Assembly (NCBI RefSeq): GCF_020176955.2
Contig: NZ_JAIUCZ020000005.1
Coordinates: 372,001 to 436,000 of the forward strand
Direction of reading: 5' to 3'
Source of the DNA: Nocardia sp. alder85J
GTDB taxonomy: Bacteria > Actinomycetota > Actinomycetes > Mycobacteriales > Mycobacteriaceae
DNA: 64,000 nucleotides
Both the position numbers and the translations under genes were made by a program. Numbering within the stretch: the first letter of the stretch is position 1; each line of letters starts with the position of its first letter. The notes beneath the pieces were generated by a model, which did no database searches, had not been told where the DNA came from, and saw only the letters and a program-made list of their open reading frames with translations. Of this stretch, positions 33,830-43,386 are shown one piece after another.

Positions 33830-36800
33830 CGCGCAGCCCACTTCGTCGCGCTCTGGACATGGCCGTATTGCCGTACCGCCCCGGCGATGATCGACCATTT
33901 GGGTCCGGCATTCCGCTCGAAATGCCCGAGATTGCCCACGACTATCAGCAAACGCTGTGCGCGCGAGAGCAATACGTTCGCGACCTCGTCCTGACCCACA
34001 TGTCCGACATTGCCCGCTGGATGGTCACCGCGCCGAGTGGAACGAACGAGCGAAACCACCACCCGGTCCGCCTGCCCGCCTTGGAACGAATGCACCGTGT
34101 GGACGCGGCGGGCCAGCACCCCGCGTTGTTGCAATTTGTCCAGCTGTGCGCGGTACGGCGTGAGCACTACCAGGGATCGGTCGCCTTCGACACCGGGACC
34201 GGCCGATTTCGGTTCCATGGCGCTGACCAATCGCTCGATCAGGTCGACCTCGCCGTCGTTGGACCACCAGGGTGTGTCCGTGCAGTCGGCACAGCCTTCG
34301 GTGTCCAGCCAGATCAGCGGATGTCCGCGCAGGAAGCCCGGCACCGTCATTCCGTGTGGCCGATTCGCGGACTCGTGGGTCTTCAGGAAACTCCTCGGCA
34401 GCCCGTGCTCGTCCAGTGCCTGCGGGTGGGACGGGTCGTGCAGGGGATAGAAGGCGCGGGCGATCGGCTGCACTATGTCGTCGTGCATCCGGAACTGGGT
34501 GTCCAGCCGTCCCAGCGCGGTGTTGCGGCCCTCGGCGGCGCCGGATTCGAACAGCGAACGAAAGAGATTGAGCAGCCGCAGGTGATCGTCTTTCAGATCC
34601 AGATAGGGCCAGACCCGCTCGTCGCTGCTGCGCTCGAGATCCTCGAGGAATCGGCCGACCTCCTCACCACGATGTGCGCCGAGTTGCCGATGATCACCCA
34701 CCAACGTCCATCTGGTCCCGAGCACCAACGGAATGATGATCTCCGTCGGCCATGCCTTCGCGGCCTCCTCCAGGACCACCCAGTCGAACGCGCTGTTGGG
34801 GTCGCGAGCGTCGTCCAGCACGGTGGCGGCGATCGAGCAGGTCGCCAGCACGATCGCGGCCGCGGCCCGCAGCCGCTCGGTGATCTCGATCTGGTTCGAT
34901 TCGACGATCTGCAACCAGCGCACGAGGATGCGGTGCTCCACATCGCTGAGCGGATCGCGGTCGTGATCCGGCCCGCTGAGGCGCCGCCGCAGGGTGGTGG
35001 ACACCTCGGCCACGAGATTCTTCGTCTGTTCCTGCAGGGTGTACCGCTGGATCAGCGGATCCACCCGGTCGAGGTCACCGTTGCGGGCCATCTCACGCAG
35101 GATCAGGGTATCGGCCGGCAAGGTCTTGATCAGATTCTTGGCGATGTTGTCCAACGCCTGATTCGATTGCGCGCTGACCAGCACTCGATTGCCCGGATCG
35201 TCCTTCAGATACAGATCCACGGCGTGGGCCAGCGTATGGGTCTTGCCCGAGCCGGGTGGGCCCTGAAGTGCGTAGATCTCCTCCCGCGACAGCATGTCCC
35301 GGATCACCGCGGGTGCGTTGCCCGACAGCCGCGGACCGGATTCCACCTGCCACCGATGCCGTCCGAGATCGATCTGCGGCGGGTCACGCAGTGCCCGCAC
35401 CAGGCTGGGGTTCACCTCGAGTTGCCTGCGCGCGCTGAGTTGCCTGCTCAGCTGAACCGGGGTTCCGCTGTCCGAGTTCGGCCGCAACCAGCCCACGGCC
35501 GGGAGCGATGCACCATGTAGCGGCCGCAACCGAATCGTGTCCTGGTCCAAGCTCTGGACGAATTGGGCGATTACCGTGTTGCCCGGCGAGAACGACGGTC
35601 GATCGGGGTTGCTGTCGATAGCCAGCAGGATCCGGTTCCCGCCACCCGCGTCGCCGTCCGACACGTCGAGTTGGTTCACGAAATCGGCCAGCGACGGCCG
35701 CCGACTCACGTCCTGGCTGTACGCGTTGAGCAACGGCCGTCGCAGCAGATAGTCGTCCTCCCGTTTCCGGTCCCAGGTCACCTCGACAACATCCCGGCCA
35801 CCGGCACCGACGAACGGATAGGCATGCGCCGCCAACTCGGTGCGCTGATAATCCAGCAGAAAATCCATGGACTGCAGGAACGCTTCGTTCTTGGCGTCCT
35901 TGTTCCTGCGTTGCTGCACCGACTCGGTGAGCGGTGTCCAGGGCGGGCGTTCCACTCGCAGATGGTCCACGGACTGTCCGGGGCGGAAGGAGACCGGCTC
36001 GATATCCGGCACTCGCCGCCGCGGCAGCATCCGGGCCAACCGCTGCGCCTCCTCCTTGCTCCGGACGAACTTGATCACCAGTACGTTGTCGAATCTCCTA
36101 CCGGGACCGTTGACCCCGAGTTCCCGTAGATAGGCGCAGAACCACACGCCCCGCTCACCGATGAGCACCCATTCGGCATCGGCGAGGGCAGCCGTGCGGT
36201 TACCGGTGACATAACCGCGCGCACCGGTGGGTGAATGCAACAGAAACGCGCCCTTCAGCTCACGGGCGAAAAACTCCCGCAACTCCTCCCGGCCTTCGGC
36301 CTCACGCGGATTCCGCGATATCCAGCCCCGGGTGTTGTAGATCGTATCGGTGGACTCGTCGGGCATGAACGCCACCAGATACGGCTTTTCCGGAGGCTTT
36401 TCCCAGATCGCGCGGATCGCGTCCCAGCCCTGTTCGATCCCCACCGACAGTTCGAAGGTGGTGGGCCGCTCGTCCGGCTCGGCGCCGAGCATGCTGCCGA
36501 GCATCTCGCGCAGCGGCTCGGGCAGGGACTGCCGATTCTTCAGACTCCGTCGCATCGCCAGGTGCAATTCGGTCAATGCGGCGACGCGGTCCGCACCCGT
36601 CGCGGCCGCCACCGCGGCCAGTTCGTCGGGCAGCGTCGCGCCGAGTCCGCCGCAGAACAGTTCCCAGCCCAATACGCCGAGACCGAAGGTATCGGTGCTC
36701 TGCCAGTCGCGGCGGCTGCGGAGCTGCTCGTCGAAGACGAACGCATGCATCTCCGGCGCCAGGTACGCCATATGCCTCGCGTGACGCATCCGATCCGCGA

Positions 36801-37458
36801 CCGTATCGGAATCGTCTGTGGCCGCGAGATGGAGACGGCGGATGATGCGGCGCGCATCGGTGGCATCGCCGCTGACCCGGCGCATGATATTGCTGATCAG
36901 CGTACTCATCTCGAACCGAGCCAGACGAATTCCTACGGTACGGCCCATATCGTCGCCGAAGTCGGCGCGAAACGCGTCCGGCACCAGACCGCGATGGAGA
37001 ATGCGGCGGACATGCAACTCCTTGAGCGCATCGAGCAGAATGCTGAATTGCTCGAACGCCCAGATCGGCTCCTCGGTAGCCTTCGCTACCGCTTGCTCGA
37101 TATCCAGTGGCGGCCCGACCTCCCTCGTCAATGTGAAGGCGATCCGGTCGGCGTGACGGGGTTGCGCTCGAACGATTTCGGGCAAACCCGGATGGTTCAG
37201 GGCGCGCAAGCGCAGCATGGATTTGGCCGACCGCTGCCACAGTTCACCGGCGAAGCCATCGATGCCCTCGAATACGGTCAATTCATAGCGATCGGACTCG
37301 TGGCCGTCACCGGCCTGTTGGAGGGTCGCCCGGAAGAGCAGGTCCGGCACCACGATCGTCGGTGCGCCGATCCGGCTGTATCCGCCGAACGGTGCATTGC
37401 GCCGACAGAACAGCTGATCTATTCGATCGCCGTATTCCTCGACAAGATTATCGGTCAC
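33826..37458 (-). CDS. Pseudokinase-SF1 helicase fusion (MkoA-like)
   Basis: A 1210-residue fusion. Residues about 55-345 are a Ser/Thr kinase-like domain: ELHVRRILHRGLVPDAF has HRG where HRD is needed, the DFG site reads ARF, and no VAIK lysine is seen, while the structural motifs YLAPE (232-236) and DTFGLGVLGWELF remain. So it is a pseudokinase. Residues about 610-1200 are a COG1112/UPF1-like SF1 helicase: GPPGSGKTHT (733), VLEEAAKAWP (895), GDHRQLGAHR (921), DTQFRMHDDI (986), VHSFQGGQADRVVVSLVRS (1122) and NVLLSRAQRLLIVVGN (1161), all intact. GTG at 37458 overlaps the STAND gene by 11 bases. The architecture matches MkoA of type I Mokosh. Confidence 0.88.
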   Translation of the reverse strand: MTDNLVEEYGDRIDQLFCRRNAPFGGYSRIGAPTIVVPDLLFRATLQQAGDGHESDRYELTVFEGIDGFAGELWQRSAKSMLRLRALNHPGLPEIVRAQPRHADRIAFTLTREVGPPLDIEQAVAKATEEPIWAFEQFSILLDALKELHVRRILHRGLVPDAFRADFGDDMGRTVGIRLARFEMSTLISNIMRRVSGDATDARRIIRRLHLAATDDSDTVADRMRHARHMAYLAPEMHAFVFDEQLRSRRDWQSTDTFGLGVLGWELFCGGLGATLPDELAAVAAATGADRVAALTELHLAMRRSLKNRQSLPEPLREMLGSMLGAEPDERPTTFELSVGIEQGWDAIRAIWEKPPEKPYLVAFMPDESTDTIYNTRGWISRNPREAEGREELREFFARELKGAFLLHSPTGARGYVTGNRTAALADAEWVLIGERGVWFCAYLRELGVNGPGRRFDNVLVIKFVRSKEEAQRLARMLPRRRVPDIEPVSFRPGQSVDHLRVERPPWTPLTESVQQRRNKDAKNEAFLQSMDFLLDYQRTELAAHAYPFVGAGGRDVVEVTWDRKREDDYLLRRPLLNAYSQDVSRRPSLADFVNQLDVSDGDAGGGNRILLAIDSNPDRPSFSPGNTVIAQFVQSLDQDTIRLRPLHGASLPAVGWLRPNSDSGTPVQLSRQLSARRQLEVNPSLVRALRDPPQIDLGRHRWQVESGPRLSGNAPAVIRDMLSREEIYALQGPPGSGKTHTLAHAVDLYLKDDPGNRVLVSAQSNQALDNIAKNLIKTLPADTLILREMARNGDLDRVDPLIQRYTLQEQTKNLVAEVSTTLRRRLSGPDHDRDPLSDVEHRILVRWLQIVESNQIEITERLRAAAAIVLATCSIAATVLDDARDPNSAFDWVVLEEAAKAWPTEIIIPLVLGTRWTLVGDHRQLGAHRGEEVGRFLEDLERSSDERVWPYLDLKDDHLRLLNLFRSLFESGAAEGRNTALGRLDTQFRMHDDIVQPIARAFYPLHDPSHPQALDEHGLPRSFLKTHESANRPHGMTVPGFLRGHPLIWLDTEGCADCTDTPWWSNDGEVDLIERLVSAMEPKSAGPGVEGDRSLVVLTPYRAQLDKLQQRGVLARRVHTVHSFQGGQADRVVVSLVRSTRRGDHPAGNVGHVGQDEVANVLLSRAQRLLIVVGNLGHFERNAGPKWSIIAGAVRQYGHVQSATKWAAR

Positions 37459-40400
37459 CCGACCACCTTTCTCCCCGCCACTCCGGTCCGATCAGGTCCC
37501 ACCGTGGTCGCAGCACGAGCACACCCTCGTCGGTGCTCACGGCGATGTCGCCACCGACCTGCACTATCGAGCGAACTCGCATGCCGAGCGGAATCATCAA
37601 CGCCGGCAACAATTTTCCGGCGCACCACAACCGCACGGCATTATCGTCACCGGTCAGCAGGATGCGACGCCCGCTCGGGTCGACCGCCACCGCCAGTGCG
37701 GTGGCCCAGTCGGAATGGCCGGTCAACGGACCACCGCACCGCCGCCCAGTGTCCGCGTACAACCGGACCGCGCCGTCCTGGCCTGCCTCCACCACCACAG
37801 TCCGGCCGTCCGCATCGGTGAACTCCAGTGCCGCGCGAATCGACGCCCGGCGCTGCCCGCGCCGTCCCCGGCTGCGACCCACCGACGCCATCGAATCGTC
37901 CGAAAGTGTTGTAGTGGTGACTATTTCACCGGATTCCGCTTTCCAACGGTGCACCGTACCGTCGCGCATGCCGACCACGAGGATCGGCGTCCGGTCGGCG
38001 GCGACCATTGCGGTCAGCACGGACACCGGACCCCCCGGAGGGATGTCACCCTCCGCACGCCCGCCGCCGTCGCGTTGCGGCGTCCACAGTCGCACGGTGC
38101 CGTCTCGCGCACCGCTCGCCAGCCGGATCTCGTCATTGTCCCCGGCGAATACCGTCACCGCGGTGACCGCGCCGGTGTGACCGATAAGGACCTGGTGTGC
38201 GCAGACGTCTGCCGCGTCCACCGCCTCGGCGGCGTCCTCGAACCACCACCAGGCCCGAACGATCTTGTCCGCGCTGCCGCTCACCAGCAGTACGCCGCCG
38301 CTGGGCAACGAGTGTGCGGCCAGTGCCGTCACCGCTTCGGTATGACCGGTGAACTGCGGTCCGACCCGACGGCCGTCCACCGGATCCCAGCATCGGATCA
38401 CCCCGTCGTCGCCACCGGTGGCCACCAGGTCCGGCGCACCGTCCCGACACAGCACCGCGATTGCCCGCACCGGCGTGGTGCGCCAGCTCACCAGCGGTGC
38501 AAGATCGGGGTTCCAGGAACGGATCTGCCCGTCGGGGCCGGCGGTCACGATCAGCGGCCCGGCCCGGCCCGCGACGACGGTGATCGCCTCGACCCAACCG
38601 GCGTGCCGGTGCGGGGCGCTGCGGACGCAGCTGCCGTCGCTGTTCCAGACGGACAGTTCTCGCACTCCCACCAGGACCACTCGCGCTTCGCTCGTTCCGG
38701 GCAGCACCGCGACGCCGCGGTCGGTGCCGCCTCGGTCCGGTAACACCACCTCCGACGCCCGGCCGCGGGGATCGATCATTCGCACCGGATCGTTGCTGCC
38801 GACCGCGACCAGCCGCACGGTCCGGTCGGACTGCGGCAATTCGGCCAGCGCAAGAATCGGATCGGTGAACCGGGCGAGATCGGATCGAACCGCCTGTGCG
38901 GCAACCGGATCCCAGAGCCGGATCGCACAATCGTCACCGGCGCTGGCCAACAGCAATCGGTTACCGAACCCGGCGTAACCGGTCAACGCCCGGACCGCGC
39001 CCGCATGCCCTGCCAGAATCACTTGAGGCGTGCGTCGCCGCACTCGTGCCCAGCGCAGTTCCCACGCTCCCCCTTCGGCATCATCGCCACCCGCCGATCC
39101 GGACCGGAAACCGTCGACCTGCGCCTGCCCGAGCTGCCGCAGTCCGGGCCGGTCCGCCGGGCACGCGACCGACGCCAGGTGCGCGGACATGAAGGCCCCG
39201 CGAATCGCGGAAGGCAATCGTGCCGGACCACCAGGTGACCGCATGCCGTCGGAGACGAGCGCCGAGATATCCAGCCGGTCCAAGACGGTGGGCTGCCCCT
39301 CCAGCGCCTGCCAGCCCTCCGAACCCAGATCGGCCAGATGGCCGGACAGATGACTGCGCAGGTACGGGCCGGGATCGGCGGCCTCGCCGGCGATCCCCAG
39401 CAGCCGCCGGGCCAGTGATGCGGCCAGTTCGGCATGACCCGGCTCGATCATGTACTGCCGCAACAACTCCCGGTGTGCGAACCGATAGACGCTCTGCTCG
39501 TCCGCTGCGTCCAGCATGATGTATGGTCCGGCCAGCTGCAACACGCCGTCCAGGTCTTGCTCGGATACCGCGTGGCCGGCCAGGACGCCCGCCAGGTCCA
39601 CCCACAGTCCGTCGGCTCGGGGCACCCCGCGGCCCCTCGCGTGCGCGAGCACACCAAGAACGGCCCGGCTGACCGGAAGCGCGCGAATCATCCGGGACAG
39701 CGCGTGCGCGAACAACTCCTCGGTGCTCATCCTCAGCACCCGGTCGAGTCGGCCGCGGTGCAGCGGCAGCAACAATGTCTCATCCGCGATCAGTTCGTGC
39801 ACCGCCAGATGGGCATCCAGGAATTCCCGGCCGCCGGTGTCTCCCAACGCCGCGATCACGACCGCGATCGCATCGTCGAGTTGATCGCCCAGACGCGCCC
39901 GTAGCCCGTCCGCAGCGCGCAACCGCCGGGACACATAGGTGGCGATGGCGCTCGGATCGCGGCCGACCCACTGGATCGTCACATGGTCGGCTCGTCGGCC
40001 GAGTTCGGCCAGCAACGTCTCGTCCTCGGTGAACGTGTCGCCGTCCGGCCCGATCGGTGCGGGGCGGGTACCGACGACGATCGTCACCCCCTCGATCGAG
40101 CTCAGCTCACGAAACAGGCCTGCCATCGGCATCGGGTCACGTGCCTCGTCCAGGCCGTCGGCCAGCACGACCAGTGGCCGACCGGCACGAGAGCGCAACT
40201 GCCGCGCCAATTCCGTGGCGCTCTCGCCCGCCGTCACACCGCCGCGCAGTTCGATGCCGGCCAGTTCGGCGATCCGGCCGGTGACCTCCGGCAGAGTCGC
40301 CCCGGTCAGGAGCAGGGCCAGATCGATCGGCGGTGGCGCGTCGGCGGAACCATCGTCGACCAGACCCGCTCCGGCCAGAATCGCGCGGATCTCCGGGCGG

Positions 40401-41389
40401 GCATGCAGCAGCACGTTGCCGAGAATGGCGGACTTCCCGGTCCCGCGCGGACCCGTCAGCACCAGCAGACCGTGGTTGCGATCGGCGAGTCGGCCGATGA
40501 CGGCGGCGCGCTCGGTCTCCCGGCCCACGAAATACCAGCCGAGCTCACCGAGATGCAGGCCCATTCCCTTGCCCGCGAAGTGGATTCGCTCTTCGTCGGA
40601 CAGTTTGGCGAGGACGTCGCGCAACTCCCGATAGACATCGACGGACGTGGTGACCGATGCCATCGGGCCGCGAGGCGGGACGAGCACGGCCGAGGCGATG
40701 ATGCGATCGGGCACCGGGAACACATGTCCCTGCGGGAGCGCGCCGGCGAGCCGGTTGCCCAGATCCGCGAGGGTGATCCGAGTGTCGTTGCCGGTATAAC
40801 CGGCATACACGCGAGACAGCGCGGCATGGAAGGTTCCGAGATACCCGCTGCCCTGGTCCGCACCGCTACCGACGATCAGCACACCGTCGGATGCCCTCTC
40901 CCGCAACAAGATCGCCCCGACCAACGACACGAACCGTTCGGCGCCACAGGCTTCGACCACGATGATTGCCCATTGCCCCTCCGCCCGGCGGCGTTGCCTG
41001 TCGATGATTCGCGCGGCGAATTCCTCCGGTCGCATCGGATGGTTCACGTCGCCGACCGGAACGATGAGCCCGGCAGTGTCGTCGGATACTCCGTGACCGA
41101 CCCAGAGCAGGACGGAATTGCGGCCCCGATTCGATCCCGCCCATTCGTGCAGCCGGGCCGTCACCTGTCCCAGGTCGCGTTGGCCGGGGTCGGTCTCCCA
41201 TGCCAGGAATCGCCCGCCCAATTGCTCGAAGATCGCGCCGATCCGGCGCACTTCCGACTCTGCCTCGGGCAACTGTCGCCAATTGTCGCGGTCGGGCCGG
41301 TAGCCGGTGATGGCGACCGGCACGATATCGAATGTCACGATCCCGTCCGCTGCGGGCTCGGACGGGTCATCCGGCCGGTCGTCCGTCAT
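37448..41389 (-). CDS. Caspase-like/NACHT/WD40 STAND protein
   Basis: A 1313-residue three-part protein. Residues about 15-235 are a caspase-like (C14) protease: LLWVGHGVSDD gives His99 and IIVVEACGAERF gives Cys148, the expected dyad. Residues about 285-700 are a NACHT/STAND ATPase with Walker A LTGPRGTGKSAIL (313-320) and Walker B VVLADGLDEARD (about 407-416). From about 850 on, roughly ten WD40 blades follow (LAGHAGAVRAL, FTGHTEAVTAL, LIGHTGAVTAV, LTGHSDWATAL with LWDP/CWDP ends). ATG at 41389 overlaps the lipase gene by 23 bases. By analogy with STAND receptors the propeller should sense a ligand and the protease act as effector. No membrane segment. Confidence 0.9.
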   Translation of the reverse strand: MTDDRPDDPSEPAADGIVTFDIVPVAITGYRPDRDNWRQLPEAESEVRRIGAIFEQLGGRFLAWETDPGQRDLGQVTARLHEWAGSNRGRNSVLLWVGHGVSDDTAGLIVPVGDVNHPMRPEEFAARIIDRQRRRAEGQWAIIVVEACGAERFVSLVGAILLRERASDGVLIVGSGADQGSGYLGTFHAALSRVYAGYTGNDTRITLADLGNRLAGALPQGHVFPVPDRIIASAVLVPPRGPMASVTTSVDVYRELRDVLAKLSDEERIHFAGKGMGLHLGELGWYFVGRETERAAVIGRLADRNHGLLVLTGPRGTGKSAILGNVLLHARPEIRAILAGAGLVDDGSADAPPPIDLALLLTGATLPEVTGRIAELAGIELRGGVTAGESATELARQLRSRAGRPLVVLADGLDEARDPMPMAGLFRELSSIEGVTIVVGTRPAPIGPDGDTFTEDETLLAELGRRADHVTIQWVGRDPSAIATYVSRRLRAADGLRARLGDQLDDAIAVVIAALGDTGGREFLDAHLAVHELIADETLLLPLHRGRLDRVLRMSTEELFAHALSRMIRALPVSRAVLGVLAHARGRGVPRADGLWVDLAGVLAGHAVSEQDLDGVLQLAGPYIMLDAADEQSVYRFAHRELLRQYMIEPGHAELAASLARRLLGIAGEAADPGPYLRSHLSGHLADLGSEGWQALEGQPTVLDRLDISALVSDGMRSPGGPARLPSAIRGAFMSAHLASVACPADRPGLRQLGQAQVDGFRSGSAGGDDAEGGAWELRWARVRRRTPQVILAGHAGAVRALTGYAGFGNRLLLASAGDDCAIRLWDPVAAQAVRSDLARFTDPILALAELPQSDRTVRLVAVGSNDPVRMIDPRGRASEVVLPDRGGTDRGVAVLPGTSEARVVLVGVRELSVWNSDGSCVRSAPHRHAGWVEAITVVAGRAGPLIVTAGPDGQIRSWNPDLAPLVSWRTTPVRAIAVLCRDGAPDLVATGGDDGVIRCWDPVDGRRVGPQFTGHTEAVTALAAHSLPSGGVLLVSGSADKIVRAWWWFEDAAEAVDAADVCAHQVLIGHTGAVTAVTVFAGDNDEIRLASGARDGTVRLWTPQRDGGGRAEGDIPPGGPVSVLTAMVAADRTPILVVGMRDGTVHRWKAESGEIVTTTTLSDDSMASVGRSRGRRGQRRASIRAALEFTDADGRTVVVEAGQDGAVRLYADTGRRCGGPLTGHSDWATALAVAVDPSGRRILLTGDDNAVRLWCAGKLLPALMIPLGMRVRSIVQVGGDIAVSTDEGVLVLRPRWDLIGPEWRGERWSGDR

Positions 41390-42839
41390 CGCTGCCGTCC
41401 GCGACGGAGAGCACGAGTTTGCTGACGGGATCACTGCCCGCAGCGACTCGTATCCGATACAAACCGGTGCGCGGCAACCGGATTGCCACCTGCGCGCCGG
41501 CACCGTCGGACCCGGCCGTCGGTAGCGGCCGGGCGACCACGCGGTCGTCGTCGGCGACATCCTCGATCGCACACGACAGTCGTGCCGGGTCGACATCTCC
41601 GATGATCCGGATCAGCGACGGTTCACCGGCACTCACGGCATCCGGAATATCGAGTCCGAACTCGTTCGCGCCGAGCATGATATCGAGATTGCCGGCCTCG
41701 GTGATCAGACCGCCGATGTTGTCCAGGATGGATCTCGTCCGCGGCAGCGCGACATGCTGCTGGGCGAATGTGCGGGCCGGTGTCCGAGGCAGGGACGCCG
41801 CGTACCGATAGACGGTGCCGTCGCCACCTTGATCGTCCGGAATCGGCCGCCCCGCCGCATCGAGTGCGATGTTGTCCTCGGCGTCCCGGCGGTAGCCGTG
41901 CCGCCACAGGCGAACCACTCCGTCCCGGATATCGAAAGAACGTGCCGTCGGCTGCTTGATACCGGCGAACAGCACATGGCCCGGCAACAGCAGACCGGCC
42001 GAGCGCTGTTGCCGGGCGACCGCCTCACGCGCGAGCTCACCATCGCCGCCCAGCTGTGTCACGACTTCCGCGGACAGCGGACGCGCGTCGCCGTCGACGA
42101 GATGACACCGATAGGCCGGCAGCAGATCGTAGAGTCCCGGTGCGGTCCGGGCCATCTCACGCACCTCGTCGGCCGGCAGCGGCACCGGCAGTCCACGCCC
42201 ATGCGCCAACGCCTCGAGCGTCTTCACCGATCCCGCGAACGGCGTACCCATGGTGATGGTCATCCGGATGGCGTCGGTCGCACCGCCGACAGCCGACAGT
42301 GCCCGTGCCAGCAGCCCGCCCATCGAATGCGCCACCACCACGACCTGAGCGTCGCGCTGTTCGGGGTGCAGCCGCCGACCGTGCGCATGGTCAGGATGGG
42401 CACGCCAGGCGGTCAGATGCCGGTCGATCGTCTCGGCGAGCAAGGACGCGTTGTGTACGACGCTGAGCCGCCAGTCGTAGGCGAATTCGGCGATCGCGGC
42501 CGGGTGCACGACCTCGCGCAGCGCTCCGAGCAGACGGTGGTACGGCTCGATTCCGCCGAATACCGGTAACCAGGCCGGGCCGGCCAGCAAGCGAGTCGCT
42601 TGCACCCGGCCGGTCGCGCCACCCCGTTCCTCGTCGGTCACCGCGAGCGCGGCCAGCCCGGATCGGTACCGCCAGCGTGCGGTGTACCCGGCTACCGCAC
42701 CCACACCCCACAGGGTGCGACCCGTCGCACGTTCGACGAGCTCACTGCCCATGATCCCGGGAACAACGACGACGGCATCGTGTGAACGCGGTCGTAGCGT
42801 CCAATCGAAGGCTTGCAGCGGCCCTGGCATCCCGATCAT
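41367..42839 (-). CDS. LCAT-like lipase/esterase, first gene of conflict operon
   Basis: A serine hydrolase of about 490 residues with alpha/beta-hydrolase fold of the lecithin:cholesterol acyltransferase type. The oxyanion segment VVVVPGIMGSEL near residue 23 and the nucleophile elbow VVAHSMGGLLARA (Ser172) are intact; YDWRLSV and DGTVYRYAASL fit the family, the latter near the acid residue. The C-terminal 90 residues look like a beta-sandwich appendage. No signal peptide, so it would act from inside the cell. The start is uncertain: ATG 42839 and ATG 42830 are near, and a GTG at 42899 would extend it. It overlaps the caspase-NACHT-WD40 gene, which suggests the two work together. Confidence 0.85.
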   Translation of the reverse strand: MIGMPGPLQAFDWTLRPRSHDAVVVVPGIMGSELVERATGRTLWGVGAVAGYTARWRYRSGLAALAVTDEERGGATGRVQATRLLAGPAWLPVFGGIEPYHRLLGALREVVHPAAIAEFAYDWRLSVVHNASLLAETIDRHLTAWRAHPDHAHGRRLHPEQRDAQVVVVAHSMGGLLARALSAVGGATDAIRMTITMGTPFAGSVKTLEALAHGRGLPVPLPADEVREMARTAPGLYDLLPAYRCHLVDGDARPLSAEVVTQLGGDGELAREAVARQQRSAGLLLPGHVLFAGIKQPTARSFDIRDGVVRLWRHGYRRDAEDNIALDAAGRPIPDDQGGDGTVYRYAASLPRTPARTFAQQHVALPRTRSILDNIGGLITEAGNLDIMLGANEFGLDIPDAVSAGEPSLIRIIGDVDPARLSCAIEDVADDDRVVARPLPTAGSDGAGAQVAIRLPRTGLYRIRVAAGSDPVSKLVLSVADGSDDGRPAG

Positions 42840-43386
42840 CCCCACCCTGGTTGCACTGTGCGACAACGGCATTCCTCGGCCGCGTTCGGACGGACACACT
42901 CATATGATTCCGGCGGTGGCCGGAGCCCGCGCTGCCGCATCCCGCCCGAGGGCGAGGCAACGCATCCCGACCCGGCGTCCCGGCCCCGACCCGGTACCGC
43001 CAGTTCGGCATCCGACGCCGAGTGAATACAATCGGCGACAGATCCGAAAGACCAGACTTGTCCACGCACAATACATCCCGCTCATCGACGAGGGCAACCG
43101 ATCGAATATCTACAGGTCCGGCCGCCAATCGGGCGGGATTCCCTTGCGAGCAGTCGATCCGAATCATCATGAACCGCACCGACTCCGATATGATCTCGAT
43201 CCTCGAACATTCACTGTCGAACCACTTTCGTCTCCGGAACCGATTGTGTTACAAGCCATGTGAGCCAATTCGAAGCTGGTGACCAATTATGATTCGTTCC
43301 GGTCGGTTTTGATTCGGTAATGGCTCGGTGGCTTGTAGGCTCGGATCTCCGGCACGACCCAGTGGCGCGCCGGAACGTGTAGCGAA
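42840..43386. other. Intergenic gap holding the divergent promoters of operon and hydrolase
   Basis: About 550 bases without a convincing gene. It is visibly richer in A and T than the flanks, especially 43020-43110 and 43200-43330. It must contain the promoter of the five-gene minus-strand operon and that of the TAP-like hydrolase. I could not place -35/-10 pairs with confidence. Short open frames here have no coding signal. Confidence 0.6.

Noticed and set aside
33859..35520. Plus-strand frame of about 553 codons opposite the helicase gene
   Set aside because: Antisense to a helicase with all motifs intact.
36235..37821. Plus-strand frame of about 528 codons spanning the kinase-helicase and STAND genes
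   Set aside because: Antisense shadow across two real genes.
42742..43179. A 145-codon minus-strand frame upstream of the lipase
   Set aside because: No good start signal, unusual composition and no homology; the region is the promoter gap.
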